From: a bacterium
GTDB taxonomy: Bacteria > Bacteroidota > Ignavibacteria > Ignavibacteriales > Ignavibacteriaceae
Length of the DNA stretch: 64,000 bases
Assembly (NCBI GenBank): GCA_016716565.1
Contig: JADJWC010000003.1
Location: forward strand, 434,001-498,000
Reading direction: 5' to 3'
Shown: positions 1-8,416 of the stretch, one piece after another
Layout: every line of letters begins with the position of its first letter
Position numbering within the stretch: position 1 is the stretch's first letter
Notes under the pieces: generated by a model
Told to the model about the DNA's origin: nothing
The model's input: only the letters and a program-made list of their open reading frames with translations
Databases searched by the model: none
Position numbers and translations under genes: made by a program

Positions 1-2
1 TT

Positions 3-1730
3 GAAGCAGCTATTTGTGCCGCAAAAATCCAGAAAGAACTTCAGACTGAACCAAAAGTTCCGCTCCGCATTGGTATTCACGCTGGTGATGTTGTTTATGA
101 TGATGAAGGTGTTTATGGTGACGGAGTTAACATTGCTTCAAGAATAGAAAATATGGCGGTACCTGGTAGTGTTTTAGTCTCAGATAAAATAAACGATGAA
201 CTGAAAAATCAAACTGAAGTTTCATCCGTTTTTCTCGGAAGGTTTGAACTTAAAAATGTTAAGTATCCTGTAAAAATTTACGCAATAAATTGTGATGGAT
301 TAGTTATTCCAACTCATGATCAGATTGAAGGTAAATCAGCGATTTCTGAGAACTCCATCGCTGTTCTACCATTCATCAATCTCAGCGCAGATAAAGATAA
401 TGAATATTTCAGCGATGGTATGACAGAGGAACTTCTCAATGCACTTGCTAAAGTAGATGGTCTTCTGGTTACTTCACGTACATCCTCATTTGCATTTAAA
501 GGAAAGAATTCGGATATACGAGAAATCGGCAAAACGCTCGGTGTTAAAACTGTTCTTGAAGGAAGCGTGCGAAAATACGGTAACCGAGTACGTGTCACGG
601 CACAGCTGATTAATTCAGAAAATGGTTATCACAAATGGTCAGAAACTTTTGACAGAGACCTGAAAGACATATTTGAAGTTCAGGATGAAATTGCAAATTC
701 GATTGTTGATCAACTAAAAAAGACAATAAATATCCATAAGCCCGTAAAGCATCTTGTCAATGTTCCCACTGAAAACATTGAAGCATATAATCTTTATTTA
801 AAGGGATTATTTTATTGGAATAAATGGGCTCCTGAATTTGTTCTTAAAGCAGTAAATTGTTTTGAAGATGCAATAAAAATGTCTCCCGACTTTGCTTTAG
901 CTTATTCAAGATTATCAGCGTGTTATGTTTATTTCGGGGCAGTTGGCTTTATGCCAACTCAAACAGCATATCCTAAAGCGAAAGAATATGCTCTTAAGTC
1001 GTACGAGCTGGATAGTAATTCTGTATTTGCCCATATTTCACTTGGGATGATAAAATACTTCAATGATTGGGATTGGGAAGGTGCTGAAAAATGTTTTTTG
1101 AAAGTCTTTGAGAAGAATCCAAACTCCGCTGAAACACATCAGTATTATGCGATGTTATTGACTACTCTCGGTTATCATAAAAAAGCTTTAAAGGAAGCTG
1201 AACTTGCTCATCAGATAGATCCATTAAATCCACCAATCAGTTACATATTATCATTTGTTTATTTTAATAACAACCAGACCGAACAGGCGATTGCACAACA
1301 GAACAAAACAATTGAGCTTGATCCCGATTTTGGTGATTCCTGGAATAGTATGGCCTGGATGTATTTAAGATCGAACAATTATGATAAAGCAATAGAGATA
1401 TTCAATAAAATATTGGATAATCCAACTAATATTTTGAAAGCAGAATCCGGACTTAGTTACGCGTACGCTAAGCTTGGACAAACAGAGAGGGCGATTGAAT
1501 TCATACATAAAGCGGAAAAAGAACAGCTTAAAAGTCCAACTTTGGAACTCGAGTTGGCAATTGTATATACAGGATTAGGTGAATTGGATAAAGCAATTGA
1601 TTCGCTTCACAGAGCGATTGATAAACGCTTGGGAGGACTTAATTTTATTAATGGTAAATTCTGGAAAGAACTACAAGAACATCCGCGCTTCAAAGAAATT
1701 CTGAAACGAATGAATTTACCGATGGAGTAG
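3..1730 (+). CDS. Class III adenylate/guanylate cyclase with FlgO/TolB-like and TPR domains (5' partial)
   Basis: The frame is open from base 3, so the start lies before the window; 575 residues are visible. The first ~95 are the end of a class III cyclase catalytic domain, with LRIGIHAGD, GDGVNIASRIE and the following 'PGSVLVS' strand, which would make cAMP or cGMP from ATP or GTP. Next comes a FlgO/TolB-N-like segment (IAVLPFINLS, FSDGMTEEL, LGVKTVLEGSV), then several TPR units to the end, typically protein-protein scaffolds. This cyclase/TolB-like/TPR order is common in large soluble or membrane-associated cyclases of environmental bacteria. The catalytic metal-binding Asp would be upstream and cannot be checked, and the effector of the nucleotide is unknown. 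The next gene is co-oriented but functionally unrelated by sequence. Confidence 0.88.
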   Translation, partial: EAAICAAKIQKELQTEPKVPLRIGIHAGDVVYDDEGVYGDGVNIASRIENMAVPGSVLVSDKINDELKNQTEVSSVFLGRFELKNVKYPVKIYAINCDGLVIPTHDQIEGKSAISENSIAVLPFINLSADKDNEYFSDGMTEELLNALAKVDGLLVTSRTSSFAFKGKNSDIREIGKTLGVKTVLEGSVRKYGNRVRVTAQLINSENGYHKWSETFDRDLKDIFEVQDEIANSIVDQLKKTINIHKPVKHLVNVPTENIEAYNLYLKGLFYWNKWAPEFVLKAVNCFEDAIKMSPDFALAYSRLSACYVYFGAVGFMPTQTAYPKAKEYALKSYELDSNSVFAHISLGMIKYFNDWDWEGAEKCFLKVFEKNPNSAETHQYYAMLLTTLGYHKKALKEAELAHQIDPLNPPISYILSFVYFNNNQTEQAIAQQNKTIELDPDFGDSWNSMAWMYLRSNNYDKAIEIFNKILDNPTNILKAESGLSYAYAKLGQTERAIEFIHKAEKEQLKSPTLELELAIVYTGLGELDKAIDSLHRAIDKRLGGLNFINGKFWKELQEHPRFKEILKRMNLPME

Positions 1731-1823
1731 CTCTCTCCTATCTGATCGTAAGAATATTTGCTTCTAAATTTTCACTATCGATTTATTACACCGATTATAA
1801 TATTTAAAATTATTCTGATTTCT

Positions 1824-4451
1824 TTGATAAAGAACTTCAACAATAAATTCCTAATATCAATACTCTTATTCTTACTAATTGAGAATTGTTTCTCACAAGA
1901 CACAACAAGTTTTTTTAGCGGGACTGAAATTGTTGTTGCAGGAGATTATGATGCAAGCGGTTTTACTAGATTTTTTGCCGGAGATCATTGGAGAAATCTC
2001 TGGATCAGTCCAATAAAGGTACCAGTTCTTGATCTTAAAAAATTTGCAGGTGGATTAGCTCCTTATGAAAAAGGCGGAGGACTTCAGACCAAATCTCTGA
2101 AATTTATTGGCAACGATGGTAAGGAATACAGATTCCGTTCAATTGATAAAGATGTTACGAGAAGCCTGCCACCGGATTTCAAAGAATCAGTCGTTGCTGA
2201 AGCAATGCAGGATCAGATAAGTGTTACAATGCCTGCTTCCTCCGTAATAACTTCATTGCTGATGGATTCCATCGGAATTCTAAATGCAAAAACTGCAATT
2301 TGTATTATGCCTGATGATGAACTATTAGGTGAGTTCAGAGAAGAATTTGCCGGAGTATTAGGCACGATTGAAGAAAATCCAGAAGATTATAAAAATGAAT
2401 CCTTAAATTTTGCTGGTGCAGATAAAATTATAAACACTTTTAAGTTATACGGTGAACTTCAGGAAGATAATGATGAAAAAGTTGATGCCGTTGAATTTCT
2501 AAAAGCCCGTTTGTTTGATGTATTTATTGGTGATCGTGATAGACACGCTGGTCAATGGAATTGGGCTGGCTACAAGAATGGTAAAAAAAGAATCTGGAAA
2601 CCAATTCCCAAAGACAGAGATTTTGCATTTCCACTTTACGATGGACTATTTCCAACTGTAATGACAGTTGCAATTACTTCTATGGTTCATTTTGATTATG
2701 ATATGCCGGCTATGCTTGATATGACGTGGGAAGGAAGACATTTAGATAGAAGACTTTTAAGTTCACTGGATAAACCTATTTGGGATTCTGTTGCAGTTTA
2801 TATGCAGAGTAAATTCACCGACGAAACTATCGAACAAGCAGTCAGTCAAATGCCTAAAGAATATTACCAAATTGAAGGCGAGCATTTAATTGCAAAACTT
2901 AAATCGAGGCGAGATCAGTTAAAAAGTGCTTCAGATGAATATTATAATTGGGTTTCAAAATATGTGGATGTTTACTGCAGCGATAAAGATGAATATGCTG
3001 AAATAAAAAGAGTAAATGATACATTTACAGAAGTAACCATTTTCAAGCGCGACAAAGAAACCGGCAATAAAAAAGAATCAATTGTGTATAATCGGCTTCT
3101 CGAAAACTCTGTCACGGATGAACTGAGACTTCATATGTTTGGCGGAGATGATTTTGTTATCGTTACAGGAGAAGTTCAAGAAGGGATGAGAATTATTATT
3201 GAAGGTGGAGATGGCAAAGATGAGCTAATTGACAGTTCAAATGTTCAGGGTTATTTTTTATCTATTACTCCACTTCAAACAACCAAAACGATGACTGAAT
3301 TTTATGACTCAGGTAAGAAGACAATATTCATTGAAGGTGAAGGAACATATACAAATGATGAAGAATATATTTTACCTGAAGATCCGCAGCAAAGATACGA
3401 ACCGGTGATTGAAGATAGGTTCAGAGATTACAACGTATTAGTACCATTTGAGTATAACACGGACGATGGTTTTATTCTTGGACTCGGTGGTAGAATAAAC
3501 TATTATGATTTCAGAAAATTACCATTCGCTCATCGATATGAACTTACAGGTTCTTATGCTGCAATATCCAAGAGAGCTGAATTTATTTTTCTCGGAGATT
3601 TTAATGATATGTTTGATGGATTGAATGTTAAAATCCCTGCAAAGTTTACTGGTCTTGAGATAACTCGATTCTACGGCTTCGGAAATGAAACCGTCAGGAA
3701 TGACAGTTTAGTCAAAGCAGAATACTACAATGTAAATCAGAGATATTTTAGCGCAGGGTTTTATCTGAAAATTCCGGTACTAAAAGATTTGACAGTACAC
3801 ACAGGACTTTTATTTGAACTTTCTACGGTTTTAAGACAAGAAGATCATCTGATTAATGAACTGCAGCCTTACGGTTTAGGTACTCTCGATTTTTTTGCAG
3901 TCTCGACATTACTCAGATATGACAACAGGGACGACAAAGAACTTCCGTTTACCGGATACTATTTTGATATTTACGGCGATATTTATCCTCCGACATTTAA
4001 CAACAAAGATTTTTTCGGCAAAATAACTCTGGATGGCAGAACTTATTTAACTCCCAAATATTTTAATGATTTAACACTTGCATTGAGAGCGTATAGTGAA
4101 ATTGTTTGGGGTGATTATCCTTTTTATAAGGGAGCATCGGTCGGAGGGAAAAAAACATTGCGTGGATTCAGCCGTGACAGATACGTTGGTGATTTTGCTG
4201 TTCTTGGTTCAGCAGAGCTGAGATATTATTTAACTAAAGTTTATTTTTTAATCCCATTTCAATTAGGAATTAATCTGTTCACAGATACCGGGCGTGTTTT
4301 TTATGATGACGAAAAATCTTTCAAATGGCACACTTCATTTGGCGGAGGATTCTGGTTCAGCATAAATGATCGTGCAATAAATTTTTCTTTGAATATTGCA
4401 AAGTCTCCGGAAACGCTAAGATTTTATATTACTGCTGGACAAATGTTTTAG
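1824..4451 (+). CDS. Kinase-like domain fused to Omp85/BamA-type outer-membrane barrel (paralog 1)
   Basis: With a TTG start at 1824 the protein is 875 residues, the same length as its paralog at 5769, and opens with a signal peptide ending FSQ. An upstream TTG at 1758 would add 22 residues before the hydrophobic segment, which is less natural. Residues ~55-290 form a globular domain with EKGGGLQTKSLKF, FRSIDKD, EFREEF, GDRDRH (236-241) and KDRD (263-266). Order and spacing recall kinase folds of the FAM20/HipA/CotH kind: Gly-rich loop and Lys, Glu, catalytic D-R-H, then a metal-binding Asp. A short 'GGDD...EGGDGKDE' strand region follows. Residues ~538-875 are an Omp85-like 16-strand barrel with the LRGF loop motif (779-782). 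The barrel assignment is firm. Kinase activity is inferred from motif logic only; orientation across the membrane is unknown. Confidence 0.75.
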   Translation: MIKNFNNKFLISILLFLLIENCFSQDTTSFFSGTEIVVAGDYDASGFTRFFAGDHWRNLWISPIKVPVLDLKKFAGGLAPYEKGGGLQTKSLKFIGNDGKEYRFRSIDKDVTRSLPPDFKESVVAEAMQDQISVTMPASSVITSLLMDSIGILNAKTAICIMPDDELLGEFREEFAGVLGTIEENPEDYKNESLNFAGADKIINTFKLYGELQEDNDEKVDAVEFLKARLFDVFIGDRDRHAGQWNWAGYKNGKKRIWKPIPKDRDFAFPLYDGLFPTVMTVAITSMVHFDYDMPAMLDMTWEGRHLDRRLLSSLDKPIWDSVAVYMQSKFTDETIEQAVSQMPKEYYQIEGEHLIAKLKSRRDQLKSASDEYYNWVSKYVDVYCSDKDEYAEIKRVNDTFTEVTIFKRDKETGNKKESIVYNRLLENSVTDELRLHMFGGDDFVIVTGEVQEGMRIIIEGGDGKDELIDSSNVQGYFLSITPLQTTKTMTEFYDSGKKTIFIEGEGTYTNDEEYILPEDPQQRYEPVIEDRFRDYNVLVPFEYNTDDGFILGLGGRINYYDFRKLPFAHRYELTGSYAAISKRAEFIFLGDFNDMFDGLNVKIPAKFTGLEITRFYGFGNETVRNDSLVKAEYYNVNQRYFSAGFYLKIPVLKDLTVHTGLLFELSTVLRQEDHLINELQPYGLGTLDFFAVSTLLRYDNRDDKELPFTGYYFDIYGDIYPPTFNNKDFFGKITLDGRTYLTPKYFNDLTLALRAYSEIVWGDYPFYKGASVGGKKTLRGFSRDRYVGDFAVLGSAELRYYLTKVYFLIPFQLGINLFTDTGRVFYDDEKSFKWHTSFGGGFWFSINDRAINFSLNIAKSPETLRFYITAGQMF

Positions 4452-4558
4452 TGCTGGATATTATGACTCTATTCTTGAACGTGTTGAACCTTGCCGAATT
4501 CTGTTATGGCGAAAATAGTTAGTAAAATGATCATAAGATTGGAAGTAAATAATTAGGA

Positions 4559-5719
4559 ATGAAAAAAAATAATTTTTTGTTAAAAGTTATTTGCCTAATC
4601 ACAGTTTGTGTAGTTAATACATTTTTAGTTGCACAGGATTCAATCTCTGGACAAAGTCAAAGTGATGTAGTCTATAAAATAATCTTAATCGGAGATGCTG
4701 GTGAACCGGCAAAAGATATCAATGAACCCGTTCTTCAGGCATTAAAAACTGAAGCATCAATTAATCCCGATAGTACTCTGGTTATTTTTCTTGGAGACAA
4801 TATTTATCCAAATGGACTTCCAGCCGAAGATGATCCGGACAGGCAAGAATATGAAAGGCGGATTAATGAACAGATTAATACAGTTGTTAAATCCGGTGCT
4901 AAGGGTGTCCTCATTCCGGGAAATCACGATTGGGGGCAGGATTATGGGGATTCCTGGGAAAGAATAACTAGACAAGCTGAATATGTAAACGATAAAGAAA
5001 TTGATAACGTAACTTTCTTACCAATTGACGGATGTCCCGGTCCGGAAGTCTTTAGTTTTGGAGAAAAGATTCGTGTAATTATATTGGATTCACAATGGTG
5101 GTTTCAGGATGAACACTTGCGTTATGCACCAATTGATAAACTATGCTCAAGCTGTACGGAATCAGAGATAACAAATAAATTGGATAGTTTGTTTTTTATT
5201 TTTCAGGATAAATTTGTTGTGGTTGCTTCTCATCATCCATTAAGTACGCACGGACCGCATGGTAGTTATTTTACGTGGCAGGACCATATTTTCCCGCTCA
5301 CTAATGTGAATGAATATTTTTGGCTTCCACTGCCAATCATTGGCTCATTATATCCGTTGATCCGGGGTAGTGGAGTCTCCAGACAGGATATTGCCAGCGA
5401 TTATTATCAAAATTTTAAAATCAAAATTGAAACAGTTTTATCCAAATATTCAGGAATAGTATATGCTTCAGGTCATGAACATGCTTTGCAAATATTAGAA
5501 GGGGTAAATGATAATATTTACATTGTAAGTGGTGCCGGAATTTGGGGTCACGTTGAAAAAGCACTTGGTGAAGGAGATGATACGTTTTTTGCAGGAAGAT
5601 TCGAAGGCTTTGTTACTCTCAGTATTTTAAAAGATAATCGCATTCAATTAAACGTGATAAGAGTAATTAATGAAAATGGCGACTCCGAAAACGTTTTTAC
5701 CATGTGGGTTAAGGAATGA
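4559..5719 (+). CDS. Secreted calcineurin-like metallophosphoesterase
   Basis: A 386-residue protein with an N-terminal signal peptide (hydrophobic to residue ~25, VAQDS after it). All calcineurin-family metal-site blocks are present: GDAGEP, GDNIYP, GNHDWG, then SHHP and GHEH near the C terminus. The family hydrolyses phosphomono- or diesters with a di-metal centre; location would be periplasm or cell surface. Substrate cannot be read from sequence. It lies between two paralogous kinase-like/barrel genes, 107 nt after the first and 49 nt before the second ATG, all on the same strand. In related phyla similar phosphoesterases are, as I recall, sometimes joined to such barrels, so a functional link is plausible but inferred. 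A TAGGA a few bases before the ATG supports the start. Confidence 0.85.
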   Translation: MKKNNFLLKVICLITVCVVNTFLVAQDSISGQSQSDVVYKIILIGDAGEPAKDINEPVLQALKTEASINPDSTLVIFLGDNIYPNGLPAEDDPDRQEYERRINEQINTVVKSGAKGVLIPGNHDWGQDYGDSWERITRQAEYVNDKEIDNVTFLPIDGCPGPEVFSFGEKIRVIILDSQWWFQDEHLRYAPIDKLCSSCTESEITNKLDSLFFIFQDKFVVVASHHPLSTHGPHGSYFTWQDHIFPLTNVNEYFWLPLPIIGSLYPLIRGSGVSRQDIASDYYQNFKIKIETVLSKYSGIVYASGHEHALQILEGVNDNIYIVSGAGIWGHVEKALGEGDDTFFAGRFEGFVTLSILKDNRIQLNVIRVINENGDSENVFTMWVKE

Positions 5720-5768
5720 TAATTTTCAATTCATTATTTATATTTGTTTGTAATTGATACCAGGTAAT

Positions 5769-8396
5769 ATGAAACTATTTCAATCCTTTTTGATCTTACT
5801 AATCGGCTATTCAATTGTATATCCGCAATCTGATACAATACCCGGATACATTACTGTAATCCCAAACGAAAGATATGCTGCGAACGGATTGCACGAATTA
5901 TTTTTTGGTAGACACTGGCGTGATGTCTGGACAACTCCAGTTAAAGTTGAAATACTTGACCTCGAAAATTTTTCAGGTGGAATTGTTCCAACTGAACGCG
6001 GCGGAGGAATGCAGACAAAATCACTAAGGTTCGTTAGTAAGGATAATAAAATCTGGAAGTTCAGATCTATTGATAAAGATCCTTCAAAAGTTTTACCTGA
6101 GGCTTTGCAGGAATCAATAGCAGAGCATATCCTCAAGGATCAGATTAGCTCCGCAAATCCTTATGCAGCTTTGGTGGTTTCTCCAATCTTGAAGTCCTTA
6201 AATATACTTGAAGCTGAACCGAAATTAGTTTTTCTTCCTGATGACGAAAGATTGGGAGAATTTCGTGAAGAGTTCGGTGGTATTCTTGGTTTTATAGAAG
6301 AACATCCATCTGAAGGAGAGAATGATTTGCCCGGTTTCGAAAATGCACTTGATGTTAAAGGTACTTACAAGTTATTTGATCATCTTGCTGAAAAAAGAAG
6401 TCAAAAAATTGATGCTGAAGAATTTCTCAAAGCCAGACTTATTGATATTCTGCTCGGTGACTGGGACAGACATATGGACCAGTGGCGGTGGGCTAAATAT
6501 GAAGAAATCATTGATGGTAAATCGAAAGATATCTGGAAACCGATTCCACGTGACAGGGATCAGGTATTCTCAAAGTATGATGGACTTTTTCCTTCAATTG
6601 CAGATTATATTGTTCCGCAGATAACCCATTTTAGCGAAGATTATCCTCAAATGGAAGACCTTACCTGGAACGGAAGATTTCTCGACAGAAGAGTGCTGAC
6701 TGAACTTGATAAACAAAAATGGGATTCGGTCACCGTTGCTGTTCAGGTACAAGTTACGGACGAGCTTATTGATAGTTCTTTAAAGATGCTGCCGCCCGAA
6801 GTTCACGATATCTGTGCTTCAGAAATTTCATACAACCTGAAATCAAGGCGAGATAGTCTTCAATGGGCATCTGATCAGTTATATGGACTTGTTAATAAAT
6901 ATGCTGATGTATTCTGCAGCAATGAAGATGATTATGTGGAATTGAACCGATTAGATGATAAATCAACAGTTGTAACAATTTATCGCAGAGATAAATCTAC
7001 TAGTAATGCGAAAGGTGATCCATTATTTCATAAAGTATTTGATAATAAAATTACCAAAGATTTGAGAATTCATTTAGATGATGGTGATGATAAAACTTAC
7101 ATTTTTGGTGAGTGTTCAGAAGCGCCCGTAATTAGAGTCATCGGTGGCAAAGGCAGGGACGAATTTATTGATGAATCAATTGTTTATGGATATTTTCTTT
7201 CTATAACACCTTTTACTGCATCACAAGGAAAAACTTATTTTTATGATAGTGGTAAACATACTTCTGTTGTATTAGGACCTGGGACAACATTCGACGATTC
7301 ATTTTGGCCGGAACCTGAAGATGATTTCGAGAAATATGAACCTCAGCAAAGAGATCGTGGTCATGATTGGCTGCCTGTTCCCATAATCGGACTTGATACT
7401 GATTACGGTTTAACAATTGGCGGAGGTATACAATTAAATCAGTTTAGCTTCAGAGCAGTTCCAAAGGATTATATGCAGCAAGTTACTTTTAGTTATGCAA
7501 CTCGCTTTGGAAATTTTGCCGCTGCGTATGAGGGCGATTTTTATTCAGTTGTCAGAGATGGAAGATTAAATTTGCTTGTTGCAGCTACCGAGCAATTTGT
7601 TACCCGCTACTTCGGTTATGGAAATGAAACCACTTACGATGATGAACTCGAAATAAATAATTACTACGAAACTAATCAAAAACTAATAACTTTTTTCCCT
7701 ACTATTCATTATGGTTTTACAGAACGGCTCACAGGAAGTTTTGGAGTATCATTCATTCACACTAATACTTCATTGAAAAATGATACACTGCTAACAGGAT
7801 TTAAATATGGAGATTATGGATTAGGTACACAGAATCCTTTCGGTATTCATTTAGCAGTGGAAGTTGATGAAAAAGATCATCAGGAATATCCGACCGCCGG
7901 TTACTGGATGAACTTTTACGGGAAAATTTTCCCGGGAGTATTTGATATTCCAGAATCTTTTTACCAGGCTGGGTTTGATCTGCGAACATATTTAACGCCG
8001 TCATTCACTTCATTTGCGACATTTGCACTGAGAGCCGGCGGGAGTAAAATGTTAGGCAAATATCCATTCTATGCCGGTGCTACGGTTGGTGGAGAAAATA
8101 ATTTAAGAGGTTATAACCATAAAAGATTTTCAGGTGATGCTGCACTTTTTGGACAGGCTGAACTCAGACTTTTCGTTACACAAATAAATATAATTTTGAA
8201 GAGCAGGACAGGCATAAATCTATTTGCTGAAACGGGAAGAGTTTTTACAGAGAATGATACTTCTGATAAGTGGCACCTATCTTATGGAGTTGGAATTTTG
8301 GTTTCCTATCTTAATTCATTGATCATTGGATCAACTTACATTGCTTTCTCGCAGGAAAGAACCACTTTTCATTTAGGGTTGGGAATGGCGTTTTGA
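5769..8396 (+). CDS. Kinase-like domain fused to Omp85/BamA-type outer-membrane barrel (paralog 2)
   Basis: I start at ATG 5769 (AGG eight bases before), giving 875 residues with a signal peptide ending YPQ; an upstream TTG at 5754 is possible but weaker. The domain plan matches the gene at 1824: TERGGGMQTKSLRF (Lys84), FRSIDKD (98-104), LPDDERLGEFREEFGG, GDWDRH (230-235) followed by QWRW, and RDRD (261-264) followed by a FSKYDGLF block. These are conserved between the paralogs although much of the rest has diverged, which argues for selected function. The C-terminal third is an Omp85-type barrel with the NLRGY loop motif and a terminal strand ending in F. Kinase activity is an inference from the pattern; the barrel and export signal are seen directly. 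Likely outer-membrane protein with a periplasmic or surface catalytic-like domain. Confidence 0.75.
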   Translation: MKLFQSFLILLIGYSIVYPQSDTIPGYITVIPNERYAANGLHELFFGRHWRDVWTTPVKVEILDLENFSGGIVPTERGGGMQTKSLRFVSKDNKIWKFRSIDKDPSKVLPEALQESIAEHILKDQISSANPYAALVVSPILKSLNILEAEPKLVFLPDDERLGEFREEFGGILGFIEEHPSEGENDLPGFENALDVKGTYKLFDHLAEKRSQKIDAEEFLKARLIDILLGDWDRHMDQWRWAKYEEIIDGKSKDIWKPIPRDRDQVFSKYDGLFPSIADYIVPQITHFSEDYPQMEDLTWNGRFLDRRVLTELDKQKWDSVTVAVQVQVTDELIDSSLKMLPPEVHDICASEISYNLKSRRDSLQWASDQLYGLVNKYADVFCSNEDDYVELNRLDDKSTVVTIYRRDKSTSNAKGDPLFHKVFDNKITKDLRIHLDDGDDKTYIFGECSEAPVIRVIGGKGRDEFIDESIVYGYFLSITPFTASQGKTYFYDSGKHTSVVLGPGTTFDDSFWPEPEDDFEKYEPQQRDRGHDWLPVPIIGLDTDYGLTIGGGIQLNQFSFRAVPKDYMQQVTFSYATRFGNFAAAYEGDFYSVVRDGRLNLLVAATEQFVTRYFGYGNETTYDDELEINNYYETNQKLITFFPTIHYGFTERLTGSFGVSFIHTNTSLKNDTLLTGFKYGDYGLGTQNPFGIHLAVEVDEKDHQEYPTAGYWMNFYGKIFPGVFDIPESFYQAGFDLRTYLTPSFTSFATFALRAGGSKMLGKYPFYAGATVGGENNLRGYNHKRFSGDAALFGQAELRLFVTQINIILKSRTGINLFAETGRVFTENDTSDKWHLSYGVGILVSYLNSLIIGSTYIAFSQERTTFHLGLGMAF

Positions 8397-8416
8397 GATG
8401 GAATAAAATCGTAACT

